Below are positions 8,387 through 17,548 of a stretch of 51,196 nt of DNA, one piece after another. A program made the position numbers and the translations under genes. A model generated the notes under the pieces. It was given only the letters and a program-made list of their open reading frames with translations. It was not told the DNA's origin and ran no database searches. Each line of letters opens with the position of its first letter. Positions within the stretch are counted from its first letter, which is position 1. The DNA is taken from the NCBI GenBank assembly GCA_017416505.1, contig JAFQCI010000068.1, positions 1 to 51,196 on the forward strand. Direction: 5' to 3'. Origin of the DNA: Lachnospiraceae bacterium (lineage in GTDB: Bacteria; Bacillota_A; Clostridia; Lachnospirales; Lachnospiraceae).

Positions 8387-8425
8387 CTTAACATCCCTAA
8401 CCAGGTTTACTAAACTTTTAATTTA

Positions 8426-9313
8426 CTATCCTAAAAAAAGTTTGTGCGGCTTCAAATCCGAGCCTTCCCATTCATATAAACCAATAAATTCATTTCTTGC
8501 ATCATACACTCGCACCAAAGAATCCGAAGGCTTTAATACAAACCAGTCATGTTTTAACTTATTTCCATTTAACAACCACTTATCATATCTTTCTTCCACA
8601 ACTACTTTTGGATATCCAAGAAATGGAGTATCTACCGGAGAAATATAGGATTCTAGATTTCCCTTCTCTAAAATTTCCTTTACCTGCTCCAACTTCAAGC
8701 TATCCTTAAGAAAAAAAGAAGATACCCTAGTTCTTACTAATTCCTGCATTGCACCGCCCACAGATAACTTAGCACCAATATCCCGGCAGATACTTCTTAT
8801 GTATGTGCCTTTGCTACATTCAATTTCCATGGTCACATAAGGCAATTCCATATTTAAAATATCAATCCGATAGATTTCTATTTCTCTTCCTTCTCTTTCA
8901 ATGGTAATTCCTTCTCTTGCCAACTGATATAATTTTTTACCATTTACTTTTATGGCCGAATACATAGGTGGAATCTGTAACTGCTTTCCGATAAAGCTTT
9001 CAATCACCGTTCTGACTCTTGCTTCCTCCAATACAGAAGTATCACTTTCCTTTAAAATCGTCCCGGTCATATCCTCCGTATCCGTTTCTACTCCTAAACG
9101 AAGTTTTACTTGATAAATCTTATCCTTATCCGTAAGCATATCGCAAAGTTTTGTGCCTTTTCCCAAACACACTGGCAATACCCCCTCAGCCTGAGGGTCC
9201 AGTGTGCCGGTATGACCAATTTTCTTCTGTTTTAAAACGCCTCTTAAGATAGCAACCACATCATGGGAAGTATATCCCTTTTCTTTATAAATATTGATTA
9301 ATCCGTGATACAC
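8426..9313 (-). CDS. truB: tRNA pseudouridine-55 synthase
   Basis: TruB makes the universal pseudouridine at position 55 of the tRNA T loop. Asp39 in KIGHTGTLDPQAEGVLP is the catalytic residue. YSAIKVNGKKLYQLAREG and CSKGTYIRSICRDIG are further conserved blocks. The length of 295 is typical. Its start overlaps the end of nrnA by 16 bases, which suggests translational coupling. Confidence 0.97.
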   Translation of the reverse strand: MYHGLINIYKEKGYTSHDVVAILRGVLKQKKIGHTGTLDPQAEGVLPVCLGKGTKLCDMLTDKDKIYQVKLRLGVETDTEDMTGTILKESDTSVLEEARVRTVIESFIGKQLQIPPMYSAIKVNGKKLYQLAREGITIEREGREIEIYRIDILNMELPYVTMEIECSKGTYIRSICRDIGAKLSVGGAMQELVRTRVSSFFLKDSLKLEQVKEILEKGNLESYISPVDTPFLGYPKVVVEERYDKWLLNGNKLKHDWFVLKPSDSLVRVYDARNEFIGLYEWEGSDLKPHKLFLG

Positions 9314-10302
9314 TTATTTTCCTCCAGATTCTGCTCATAATCAAGAAGCTGTTTTTCAATGTGTGCGGATACATTATTGATTACATCATGAATAGAACTT
9401 GCAGGTAAGGTACAACCTGCTGCCCTGATATGACCGCCTCCACCAAAATAAGAAGCAATCTTACTTACATCAACATGGTTGTTAGAACGCATACTTACCT
9501 TATATTCTCCATTCGGCTTTTCATATACAAACAAAGCAACTTCAATTCCCTTGGTAAGTCTTAACTGGTCAACGATTCCATCCAAATCAATGGAAGTTGC
9601 ACCGTAAAAGTCCAGTACATTTTTCTTAAAATAAGTTACGATGCCCTTTCCATTTAAGAATAAAATACTTTCCATCAAAGCTCTGCCCAGTAATTGATTT
9701 TGCATATAGGTCTTGGCATAAAAGGTGTCATCAATAATTTTTTCCGTCTGAACTCCTTTTTCAACCAGATATCCCGCTACTTCCATGGAATGCTTTGTGG
9801 TATTAGAATGGCAAAACACTCCGGTATCATGAACCAATCCTAAATACAACGCATCTGCTGTTTCCTTAGACATCTTATCATAGTCTAACAAATCGAAGAG
9901 TAATTCACAGGTGGAGCTGGCTTCCGGATGAATAATATCCACGTCCGCATAACCTTTATTACTGATATGATGGTCCACGCAAATAGTTCTTTTCGCATTT
10001 TGAAAGCATCCATAAAAATCCTGAAATCTCTTGTCATCTCCGCAGTCCAAAGCAATACATAAATCATATTGTTTTTCATCCCATTCGTGTACAATGGTTT
10101 TTGCAGCCTCTAAAAAATAAAAGGATTCTTTAAAAGGCTGAAGGTAAATCTGAACGGTTTTATCCTTATAATTATCTAAAATATATTGGTAAACGGCCGT
10201 ACAGGAACCAACGCAATCACCATCCGGACTTGAATGTCCAACGATGCCTATGGTTTGGGCATTTTCAATTTCCTCAATTAACTTATTCAATGTCATCCCC
10301 AT
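9298..10302 (-). CDS. nrnA: DHH/DHHA1 oligoribonuclease / pAp phosphatase
   Basis: This DHH-superfamily phosphoesterase degrades very short RNA oligonucleotides and probably 3'-phosphoadenosine 5'-phosphate. Metal-binding motifs appear in order: GHSSPDGDCVGS (about 22-33), the aspartates in LDCGDD, and CVDHHISN (the DHH motif). A linker joins them to the DHHA1 domain with GGGGHIRAAGCTL near residue 290. Length 334 is near the usual 310-330. Start codons at 10302 and 10296 are both possible. The gene overlaps rbfA by 20 bases and truB by 16, so the three are tightly coupled. The rbfA-nrnA-truB order matches other Clostridia. Confidence 0.92.
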   Translation of the reverse strand: MGMTLNKLIEEIENAQTIGIVGHSSPDGDCVGSCTAVYQYILDNYKDKTVQIYLQPFKESFYFLEAAKTIVHEWDEKQYDLCIALDCGDDKRFQDFYGCFQNAKRTICVDHHISNKGYADVDIIHPEASSTCELLFDLLDYDKMSKETADALYLGLVHDTGVFCHSNTTKHSMEVAGYLVEKGVQTEKIIDDTFYAKTYMQNQLLGRALMESILFLNGKGIVTYFKKNVLDFYGATSIDLDGIVDQLRLTKGIEVALFVYEKPNGEYKVSMRSNNHVDVSKIASYFGGGGHIRAAGCTLPASSIHDVINNVSAHIEKQLLDYEQNLEENKCITD

Positions 10303-10666
10303 CCTCGTTTTTTATCTGACTTGTAACTTCATCGATTTTTCTCGACATTAACACTCCATATCCAATAGAGTCATCCATAATAAATTTAATTTCCGGTGTA
10401 TTTCTTAAATTAATGCTTCTTGCAAGTTCTTTGCGGACAAATCCAACCGCACTATTAAGTCCTGCAAGGGTTTCCTTCTTTTCTTCCTCATCTCCAAGCA
10501 CACTGATGTATGCTTTACATTGCTTTAAATCAGGAGTAACTTCTACGGAAACCACCGAAGTCATGGAATGGATTCTTGGGTCCTTAATTTCCCTGCTGAT
10601 AATCCGGCTTAATTCCTTTTGAACCTCACCATTAATTCTAGTATTCTTAATACTGTTTTTTCTCAT
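10283..10666 (-). CDS. rbfA: 30S ribosome-binding factor A
   Basis: RbfA helps mature the 5' end of 16S rRNA and assemble the 30S subunit, especially in the cold. This 127-residue protein shows the conserved RINGEVQKELSRIISREIKD N-terminus and the KH-like core with a kinked helix, including KQCKAYISVLG. It follows infB after 12 bases and overlaps nrnA. Confidence 0.96.
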   Translation of the reverse strand: MRKNSIKNTRINGEVQKELSRIISREIKDPRIHSMTSVVSVEVTPDLKQCKAYISVLGDEEEKKETLAGLNSAVGFVRKELARSINLRNTPEIKFIMDDSIGYGVLMSRKIDEVTSQIKNEDGDDIE

Positions 10667-10678
10667 ATTTTTGCTCTA

Positions 10679-12874
10679 TTATCTAGGCACTTCCACCATA
10701 ATGTAGGCTTCGATAAAATCTCCTTCTTTTACATCATTGAACTTTTCCATAACAAGACCACATTCATAGCCTGCCTTTACTTCCTTTACATCATCCTTAA
10801 ATCTCTTAAGAGATGCCAAAGGACCTTCGAAAATCTTTTCTTCTTCTCTTGTAATTCTTACAGAAGCATTTCTTGTAATACTTCCATCTAATACATAAGA
10901 ACCTGCAATAGTACCTACTCCAGAAGCCTTGTAAGTCTGGCGTACTTCCAAATGTCCGATTACCTTTTCTTCGTATACAGGGTCTAACATTCCCTTCATG
11001 GCAGCTTCAATGTCTTCGATGGCATTGTAAATGACACGGTAAAGTCTTAAATCAACCTTTTCTCTTTCTGCAATGGATTTTGCCATAGCATCCGGACGAA
11101 TGTTGAATCCAATGATAATTGCATTGGAAGCAGATGCTAAAATAACGTCAGATTCGTTAATAGCACCAACACCGGCATGAATCACCTTAATGACAACTTC
11201 TTCATTAGAAAGTTTTAATAAACTTTGTTTTACCGCTTCTACAGAACCTTGAACGTCTGCTTTTACTACCAGATTTAATTCTTTTACATTACCTGCCTGA
11301 ATTTGTGAGAACAAATCATCCAAAGATAATTTTGACTTGGTATCAGCCAACATCTTTTCTCTTCCATAAGCAATAAATACTTCTGCCATAGAACGTGCTT
11401 CTTTTTCATTGGCAGTTCCCACAAAGATTTCTCCGGCCATAGGAACTTCATTTAAACCAAGAATTTCTACTGGAGTAGATGGAGTGGCTTCATTGACTCT
11501 GCGTCCCTTATCATCAATCATGGCACGCACTTTACCATAGGCATTTCCTACTGCAATGGCATCACCTACTCGTAAAGTACCTTTTTGAACCAATACAGTG
11601 GCTACCGGACCTCTTCCCTTATCCAACTGTGCTTCGATTACCAATCCTCTTGCTTTACGGTTTGGATTTGCTTTTAATTCCAATACTTCTGATGTCAGAA
11701 GAATCATATCCAAAAGGTTGTCGATACCTTCTTTTGTATGAGCAGAAACAGGACAAAAGATAGTGCTTCCACCCCAATCTTCTGCGATTAATTCATATTC
11801 TACTAATTCTTGCTTTACACGTTCGATATTAGCACTTTCTTTATCAATCTTGTTTACTGCCACAATAATTTCAACCCCTGCTGCTTTCGCATGGTTGATT
11901 GCTTCTACGGTCTGTGGCATAACACCATCATCTGCTGCAACTACTAAGATGGCAATATCTGTAGACTGGGCACCACGCATACGCATAGCTGTAAAAGCTT
12001 CATGTCCTGGTGTATCAAGAAAAGTAATTTTCTGACCATCTACATCAACGGTATAAGCACCGATATGCTGAGTGATACCACCTGCTTCTCCTGTAGTAAC
12101 AGAAGTCTGACGAATGGCATCCAAAAGGGAAGTCTTACCATGGTCAACGTGACCCATTACACATACAACCGGTGGACGTTCTTTTAATTTTGTTTCGTCC
12201 TCTTCTTCCTCTTTTAACATTTCTTCAATTACATCAACCTTTGGTTCCGGCTCACAAATACAGTTATATTCTAACGCAATTTCTTCTGCCTGCTCATAAG
12301 TCAATTCAGAATTTACATTAAGCATTTTTCCTGCTAAAAACATCTTTTTGATTAATGCTGCTGCTGGTTCCTTTAATTTATCTGCAAAATCTCTTACTGA
12401 AATCACTTCTGGAAGGATAATTGTCCGAATGGTTTCTTCCACAGTGTCTTCTTCTTTTATTTTTGTTTCTTCCATTGATTTTCCTTGTTCTTTCCTATTC
12501 TCGTTTGTGTTCTTTTGATTGTTTTTATTCTTTTGTTTATTATTGCCTTGATTTGCAAAAGAATTCTGTTGCTTTTCATTTTTATTTTCTTTTGCTTTTT
12601 CTTCTTTTTGTTGTGGTTGTTCTTTCTTTGGCTCTTGCTTTGGCTCATTCTTAACAACCTTTTTCTCTTCTTGTTTTTCCTGCTTTTCTTCCTTAACTAC
12701 TTCTTTTTCCTGTTTCTTTCCATTAATCTGGTCTATTACCATTTGTGCCTGTTCTTCTGTAATGGCACTCATATGGCTTTTCACTTCGATTCCCTGTTCT
12801 TTTAAAATCGAAATAATATCCGTACTGCTTTTATCTAAACTTTTTGCCAACTCATGTATTCTCATTTTCGACAT
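10679..12874 (-). CDS. infB: Translation initiation factor IF-2
   Basis: IF-2 is the GTPase that brings initiator tRNA to the 30S subunit and drives subunit joining. An N-terminal IF2-N motif ([20 protein letters not shown]) is followed by a low-complexity Lys/Glu/Gln/Asn linker (about 52-145). A second IF2-N-like segment comes next, then the G domain with GHVDHGKT (241-248), [12 protein letters not shown] and NKID. Domains II to IV end the 731 residues. GGAGG eight bases before ATG, inside the ylxQ stop region, fixes the start. The linker is AAA/GAA-rich, which produces several hydrophobic false frames on the opposite strand. Confidence 0.98.
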   Translation of the reverse strand: MSKMRIHELAKSLDKSSTDIISILKEQGIEVKSHMSAITEEQAQMVIDQINGKKQEKEVVKEEKQEKQEEKKVVKNEPKQEPKKEQPQQKEEKAKENKNEKQQNSFANQGNNKQKNKNNQKNTNENRKEQGKSMEETKIKEEDTVEETIRTIILPEVISVRDFADKLKEPAAALIKKMFLAGKMLNVNSELTYEQAEEIALEYNCICEPEPKVDVIEEMLKEEEEDETKLKERPPVVCVMGHVDHGKTSLLDAIRQTSVTTGEAGGITQHIGAYTVDVDGQKITFLDTPGHEAFTAMRMRGAQSTDIAILVVAADDGVMPQTVEAINHAKAAGVEIIVAVNKIDKESANIERVKQELVEYELIAEDWGGSTIFCPVSAHTKEGIDNLLDMILLTSEVLELKANPNRKARGLVIEAQLDKGRGPVATVLVQKGTLRVGDAIAVGNAYGKVRAMIDDKGRRVNEATPSTPVEILGLNEVPMAGEIFVGTANEKEARSMAEVFIAYGREKMLADTKSKLSLDDLFSQIQAGNVKELNLVVKADVQGSVEAVKQSLLKLSNEEVVIKVIHAGVGAINESDVILASASNAIIIGFNIRPDAMAKSIAEREKVDLRLYRVIYNAIEDIEAAMKGMLDPVYEEKVIGHLEVRQTYKASGVGTIAGSYVLDGSITRNASVRITREEEKIFEGPLASLKRFKDDVKEVKAGYECGLVMEKFNDVKEGDFIEAYIMVEVPR

Positions 12875-12877
12875 TAC

Positions 12878-13201
12878 TTACACCTCCGCACTATTCTCAC
12901 AATCCATATGCTTTATGATAACATCTGAAAAACCTTGTTCTGTTACTGCCACAGAAGCTCTCATCTCTTTCCCGATGGCATGTGCCAGACTTTCCTTATT
13001 ACCATATATTCTAAGTGGAACGTTATAAAAATTACACATATTGGTAAACATCTTCTTCGTGTTATCTGATGCATCTGAAGCTACAATCACCAAATATGCT
13101 TGTGCTGATTTTACCGCTTTTTCCGTAGCAAATTCACCACTGACTACTTTTCCTGCCTTTGTTGCCATTCCCAGCATGGCAAATGCTTTATTTACTTTCA
13201 A
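12878..13201 (-). CDS. ylxQ: L7Ae-family K-turn RNA-binding protein, YlxQ
   Basis: This 107-residue protein belongs to the L7Ae/L30e/YbxF group, whose members bind kink-turn RNA. The segments NKAFAMLGMATKAGKVVSGE and YLVIVASDASDNTKKMF follow the family pattern. It sits between rnpM and infB, the usual place in Firmicutes, overlapping rnpM by 14 bases and ending 3 bases before infB. The physiological RNA target is not established. Confidence 0.9.
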   Translation of the reverse strand: MKVNKAFAMLGMATKAGKVVSGEFATEKAVKSAQAYLVIVASDASDNTKKMFTNMCNFYNVPLRIYGNKESLAHAIGKEMRASVAVTEQGFSDVIIKHMDCENSAEV

Positions 13202-13469
13202 GACGCTCCAACTCCTCTTCCAATTCAGTATAGATTTCCTCTGGAATCTTTGTTTTTAAAGAACGTTCCAAACCTTTGTTCTTTAAAGCCATAAGTAAAC
13301 ATTCTTTCTTAAAACAAATGTATGCACCTCTGCCATTTTTCTTTCCGCTTGCATCTAATTCAATCTTTTCTTCCGGAGTTTTGATTACTCGAAGCATCTC
13401 TTTTTTTGCCATCATTTCACGACAGCCAATACATTGTCTTGTTGGAATTTTTTTCGGCAATTTCGTCAC
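13188..13469 (-). CDS. rnpM: RNase P modulator RnpM (YlxR, DUF448)
   Basis: The 93-residue DUF448 protein carries the conserved block PTRQCIGCREMMAKKEMLRV and then GRGAYICFKKEC, the RNA-binding YlxR signature. Family members have been reported to bind RNase P RNA and modulate its activity. The gene is between nusA and ylxQ, its standard position. Confidence 0.93.
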   Translation of the reverse strand: MTKLPKKIPTRQCIGCREMMAKKEMLRVIKTPEEKIELDASGKKNGRGAYICFKKECLLMALKNKGLERSLKTKIPEEIYTELEEELERLESK

Positions 13470-13499
13470 ATCCTATTCTATCATTTCCTACTCTTTTGC

Positions 13500-14582
13500 T
13501 TACGATTCTGTTATTTCTTCGTCTTCCTTCACATCACTGCTTGCCATACCTGCCTGTGATTCGCTCTTAATATCAATCTTATATCCGGTAAGTCTTGCAG
13601 CAAGTCGTGCATTCTGACCTTCTTTACCAATTGCTAAAGATAACTGATAATCCGGAACAATTACTTTCGCACTCTTTTCTTCTACATCCACATCTACAGA
13701 AACTACTTTAGATGGACTTAATGCGTTTTCGATTAATACTGCTGGGTCTTCACTCCAGTTAATAATATCGATTTTTTCACCTTTTAAATCATTTACGATA
13801 GCATTTACTCTGGCTCCATTTAAACCAACACAAGCTCCTACAGGGTCTACATCTTTGTTGTTAGACCATACTGCAATCTTAGTTCTTGAACCAGCTTCTC
13901 TTGAAATACTCTTAATTTCAACGGTTCCGTCTGCCACTTCTGTTACTTCTTTTTCAAATAGTCTTTTTACTAAATCAGGATGGGTTCTGGATACCAGAAT
14001 TTTAGGTCCTTTGTTATTCGAACGAACTTCAATAATATATAACTTAATTCTTTCTGTAGGCTTAAATACTTCTCCCGGAACCTGCTCACTTTCTGTTAAT
14101 ACTGCATCGGTTTTATCATCCAAACTTACACTAATATTCTTACCAACGTATCTTTGAACAATACCGGTAACAATGTCTTTTTCCTTACATTGAAAATGAT
14201 TATATAAGGCATTTCTTTCTTCTTCTTTAATTTTCTGCACAATAACACTTCTAGCCTGTTGTGCTGCAATACGTCCAAAATTCTTAGGAGTAATCACTAC
14301 ATTTACGATATCTCCTACTTCATAACGGATATTCATCATTTTGGCTTCTGCAAGACTGATTTGTAATGCTGGGTCTTCTACCACTTCCACTACCACTTTC
14401 TCTGCTAATACACTAATATCACCATTTTCTCTATCCATGGTAACTTTAATGTTTTCCTCTTTTCCAAAGTCACGTTTACAAGCTGCAAAAATAGATTTTT
14501 CAATGGCTTCAAATAAGATTTCCTTATCGATTCCTTTCTCCTTTTCAATCTGATTTAATGCAGCAATTAATTCTGAACTCAT
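13500..14582 (-). CDS. nusA: Transcription termination/antitermination factor NusA
   Basis: NusA binds RNA polymerase and RNA, modulating pausing, termination and antitermination. The polymerase-binding N-terminal domain (1 to about 125) is followed by an S1 domain beginning near KDIVTGIVQRYVGKNISVSL. Two KH domains follow, with GACVGLNGARVNAIVNDL and LAIGKEGQNARLAARLTGYK. The protein has 360 residues and ends soon after KH2, as in other Firmicutes, without the acidic repeats of E. coli NusA. It is preceded by rimP by 22 bases and has a clear GGAGG site. Confidence 0.97.
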   Translation of the reverse strand: MSSELIAALNQIEKEKGIDKEILFEAIEKSIFAACKRDFGKEENIKVTMDRENGDISVLAEKVVVEVVEDPALQISLAEAKMMNIRYEVGDIVNVVITPKNFGRIAAQQARSVIVQKIKEEERNALYNHFQCKEKDIVTGIVQRYVGKNISVSLDDKTDAVLTESEQVPGEVFKPTERIKLYIIEVRSNNKGPKILVSRTHPDLVKRLFEKEVTEVADGTVEIKSISREAGSRTKIAVWSNNKDVDPVGACVGLNGARVNAIVNDLKGEKIDIINWSEDPAVLIENALSPSKVVSVDVDVEEKSAKVIVPDYQLSLAIGKEGQNARLAARLTGYKIDIKSESQAGMASSDVKEDEEITES

Positions 14583-14604
14583 TTTTATCTCCTCCTATTG
14601 TTTT

Positions 14605-15066
14605 TTAAAAGTCTAATGCTAATCGTATCAATGCAATATCATTTCGCTGAAATGTAATTTCCTGTTCGTTTTGTATTGTTATGGTATCTTCATCAAAAGC
14701 AACCAACTGCCCTTCAAACTCTTTTTGTTTGTCAATGGCTTTATATAACTTCACCTCTACATCAGAGCCTATGCTTCTTTGTAAATCCTTATCTTTCTTC
14801 AATGGTCTTCCAAGTCCAGGAGAACTTACTTCCAAAATATACGCATCATCAATAAAGTCATCCGCATCTAATTTGGCTTCTAACTCCCTACTGATGGTAA
14901 CACAGTCGTCAATATTAATACCACCCTCTTTGTCTGCAAAGACTCTTAAATAATAATTTGAGCCTTCTTTTACAAATTCCACATCTACCAGTTCAAACTG
15001 GTGAGCATCCACGATTGGTTGAACCAATTCTTCACACTTTTTTTCAATTTCTGTCTTTTTCAGCAT
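14605..15066 (-). CDS. rimP: Ribosome maturation factor RimP
   Basis: RimP assists early 30S assembly. The 153 residues show the family blocks FELVDVEFVKEGSNYYLRVF and DDCVTISRELEAKLD, then YILEVSSPGLGRPLKK, followed by the SH3-like C-terminal domain. It is the first gene of the large minus-strand translation operon and has a leader hairpin and promoter upstream. Confidence 0.96.
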   Translation of the reverse strand: MLKKTEIEKKCEELVQPIVDAHQFELVDVEFVKEGSNYYLRVFADKEGGINIDDCVTISRELEAKLDADDFIDDAYILEVSSPGLGRPLKKDKDLQRSIGSDVEVKLYKAIDKQKEFEGQLVAFDEDTITIQNEQEITFQRNDIALIRLALDF

Positions 15067-15150
15067 CTTTTCCTTCTTTCTGAGACCATTGAAAGTCTTT
15101 CTTTCAATCCACTACTCTTAATTTAGGGTTGCGTTTTTACAACAAATTGA

Positions 15151-15174
15151 AAGAGTGGACTCACGCCCACTCTT
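15151..15174 (-). promoter_or_regulatory. Leader hairpin in the rimP 5' untranslated region
   Basis: On the minus strand AAGAGTGGGC and GTCCACTCTT form a nearly perfect stem with a GTGA loop, about 30 bases into the transcript and about 85 bases before rimP. It is followed by TTCAATTTG, only weakly U-rich, so it may be an attenuator or a protein-binding element rather than a full terminator. The 242-base gap holds this hairpin and the promoter and nothing else I can support. Confidence 0.6.
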
Positions 15175-15202
15175 AATTCTAACATCTATAATACTAAATT
15201 TA

Positions 15203-15231
15203 AGTATACCACCGATTTCCAAAAGATACAA
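15203..15231 (-). promoter_or_regulatory. Promoter of the rimP-nusA-infB operon
   Basis: On the minus strand TTGTAT (15226-15231) and TATACT (15203-15208) are separated by exactly 17 bases, pointing into the rimP leader. Confidence 0.65.
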
Positions 15232-15308
15232 GTCTTTTTTTATAAAAATCCATATTAAATCGGCATTAATATGATACCAGTTTCAAATACCTTTTGACCC
15301 CAACATCA

Positions 15309-16535
15309 TTAATACAAATTCTTTGGCATTTCTAATTTGGGAGAATATCCTTTTTCATAAAGTGCTTTGATAATTTTCTCCTTGTGTTCATGACCAAATG
15401 CTTCCATGGTAATGGTAAGTTCTACCGCTCTGTTTCTGTTAATACTTACAAACTGATTATGCTCTAAGCGGATAATATTTCCCTGCTCCTTAGCAATTAC
15501 CTTAGATACATTTACCAATTCGCCTGGTTTATCCGGCAACTGAACAGATACGGTAAAAATTCTTTCTCTTTCAATCAAACCATGCTGGATAACAGAAGAC
15601 ATGGTTATAATATCCATATTACCACCACTAAGGATAGACACTACTTTTTTATCCGTACATTTTAAATGTTTTAATGCTGCTACTGTAAGTAATCCGGAAT
15701 TTTCAACCAGCATCTTATGATTTTCCAAAACATCCAAAAAGGCAAGAATTAATTCCTGGTCTTCAATGGTAATAATATCATCAAGATTTTGCTTTATATA
15801 AGGGAAAATATTACTTCCCGGAGTCTTTACTGCTGTACCATCCGCAATGGTGTCTATAGTTTCTAATGTAACTACCTTGTCTGCTTCTAAGGATGCTTTC
15901 ATACAGCTTGCACCTGCAGGTTCTACACCAATTACCTTAATCTTTGGATTTAATAATTTCGCAAGAGTGGAAACACCCGTAGCCAATCCGCCTCCGCCGA
16001 TTGGAACCAGAATATAATCTACGGTAGGAAGTTCCTTAAAGATTTCCATAGCAATACTTCCCTGTCCTGTTGCAACATCCAAATCATCAAAAGGATGAAT
16101 GAAAGTATAACCCTTTTTCTTTGCCAGTTCTAAAGCATATTCACAGGCTTCATCATATACATCTCCATGCAAAATAACTTCTGCACCATGGGATTTGGTT
16201 CGGTTAATCTTCGTTAGTGGAGTGCTGGTTGGCATAACAATAACGGCTTTCACACCATAAACCTTAGCAGAATATGCCACACCCTGAGCGTGATTTCCAG
16301 CGGATGCGGTAATAATTCCCTTTTGTCTGTCTTCATCCTTTAAAGTACTAATCTTATAGTAAGCACCTCTGATTTTATATGCACCGGTAAGCTGTAGATT
16401 TTCCGGTTTTAAATAGACTTGATTTCCTGTCATCTCTGAAAAATAATCACTTTTAATCAAATCTGTAGGTAACACAACTTTTTGAACAATATCATATGCC
16501 TGTTCAAATTTCTTTAATGTAAGCATCTTCTTCAC
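15309..16535 (-). CDS. ilvA: Threonine ammonia-lyase (threonine dehydratase) with one ACT domain
   Basis: The PLP enzyme deaminates threonine to 2-oxobutanoate for isoleucine synthesis or threonine catabolism. The PLP lysine is Lys54 in GAYKIRGAYYK. The phosphate-binding glycine loop is PIGGGGLATG, and ASAGNHAQGVAYSA is conserved. The last 75 residues or so form a single ACT domain (RIFTVSVQLPDKPGELVNVS). That gives 408 residues, the short form with one ACT domain. The frame opens with GTG at 16535, and an ATG three codons in (16526) is an equally good start. A promoter lies just upstream and the gene is alone. Biosynthetic and catabolic roles cannot be separated from sequence. Confidence 0.92.
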   Translation of the reverse strand: MKKMLTLKKFEQAYDIVQKVVLPTDLIKSDYFSEMTGNQVYLKPENLQLTGAYKIRGAYYKISTLKDEDRQKGIITASAGNHAQGVAYSAKVYGVKAVIVMPTSTPLTKINRTKSHGAEVILHGDVYDEACEYALELAKKKGYTFIHPFDDLDVATGQGSIAMEIFKELPTVDYILVPIGGGGLATGVSTLAKLLNPKIKVIGVEPAGASCMKASLEADKVVTLETIDTIADGTAVKTPGSNIFPYIKQNLDDIITIEDQELILAFLDVLENHKMLVENSGLLTVAALKHLKCTDKKVVSILSGGNMDIITMSSVIQHGLIERERIFTVSVQLPDKPGELVNVSKVIAKEQGNIIRLEHNQFVSINRNRAVELTITMEAFGHEHKEKIIKALYEKGYSPKLEMPKNLY

Positions 16536-16561
16536 TCTTTTCTTATTGTTTTCATTCTTTT

Positions 16562-16589
16562 ATGATAGCACTATGAAAATTTATGTCAA
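16562..16589 (-). promoter_or_regulatory. Promoter of ilvA
   Basis: On the minus strand TTGACA (16584-16589) is followed after 16 bases by TATCAT (16562-16567), about 30 bases before the ilvA start. No T-box or other leader fits in the short gap. Confidence 0.65.
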
Positions 16590-16603
16590 GTAAATCTTTT
16601 TCC

Positions 16604-17548
16604 CTATTCACTTGTTTCTTCCTCTTTCTGAAACAATGCCTGAACAAAATTATCCGGGTCAAATCGTTGTAAATCATTGATTTTTTCACCCACACCAATG
16701 TATTTTACCGGAATATCCATTTCAGAATGAATGGCAATGGCAATTCCTCCCTTGGCAGTACCATCCAGTTTCGTTAAAATAATACCATTGATATTTCCTA
16801 CTTCTTTGAACTGTTTTGCCTGTGCTAAAGCATTCTGCCCTGTAGTTCCATCCAAAACAATTAAGGTTTCACAAACTGCATCCGGATATTCTCTTTCAAT
16901 GATTCTTCTCATTTTTCCCAATTCATCCATAAGATTCTTTTTATTATGAAGTCTTCCTGCAGTATCACATAATAAAATATCTGCATTTCTGGATTTTGCA
17001 GCAGCAATGGCATCATAAATAACCGCAGATGGGTCAGAGCCTTCCTGTTGTGCGATAATATCGACTCCCGCACGATTCGACCATTCCGTAAGCTGTTCAA
17101 TGGCAGCGGCACGGAACGTATCTGCTGCGGCTAAAATAACCTTTTTTCCTCTTGCTTTATACTGAGCTGCTAATTTTCCGATAGAAGTGGTTTTTCCTAC
17201 TCCATTTACACCAATGATTAAAACCACTGCTTTCTTATCTTCAAAATCATAGGCATCATCTTCAACCAGCATCTGGTCTTTGATGATATGAATCAACATT
17301 TCCCTACATTCTTCCGGTTGTTTGATTTTTGCTTCTTTTACCCTTGCTTTTAAATCGTCAATAATATTGGTGGTAGTTTCAATCCCCAAATCCGCCATAA
17401 TTAATGTTTCTTCTAATTCATCATAAAAATCATCGTCAATTTTTGAAAAACCTGAAAAAATATTTTCAAAACTGCTTGCTATATTATCTCTGGTTTTGGT
17501 TAAGCCGCTAACCAAACGTTTAAAAAACCCTTTCTTTTCCTCTGTCAT
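16604..17548 (-). CDS. ftsY: Signal recognition particle receptor FtsY
   Basis: FtsY is the membrane-associated GTPase that receives SRP-ribosome complexes for cotranslational insertion. A short basic/acidic N-terminus leads into the four-helix N domain. The G domain has [15 protein letters not shown] (113-127), [20 protein letters not shown] and [10 protein letters not shown]. The protein has 314 residues and, as in other Firmicutes, no long acidic A domain. It overlaps the smc stop by 4 bases, so the two are coupled. The usual next gene, ffh, is not in this window. Confidence 0.97.
   Translation of the reverse strand: MTEEKKGFFKRLVSGLTKTRDNIASSFENIFSGFSKIDDDFYDELEETLIMADLGIETTTNIIDDLKARVKEAKIKQPEECREMLIHIIKDQMLVEDDAYDFEDKKAVVLIIGVNGVGKTTSIGKLAAQYKARGKKVILAAADTFRAAAIEQLTEWSNRAGVDIIAQQEGSDPSAVIYDAIAAAKSRNADILLCDTAGRLHNKKNLMDELGKMRRIIEREYPDAVCETLIVLDGTTGQNALAQAKQFKEVGNINGIILTKLDGTAKGGIAIAIHSEMDIPVKYIGVGEKINDLQRFDPDNFVQALFQKEEETSE

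Noticed and set aside
12421..12805. Long hydrophobic plus-strand frames opposite the start of infB
   Set aside because: They are the complement of the Lys/Glu/Gln-rich linker of IF-2, which reads as Phe/Leu in the other strand. No ribosome binding site.
16536..16603. T-box or amino acid attenuator in front of ilvA
   Set aside because: Only 68 bases separate ilvA and ftsY, occupied by a simple promoter. No room for a T-box.
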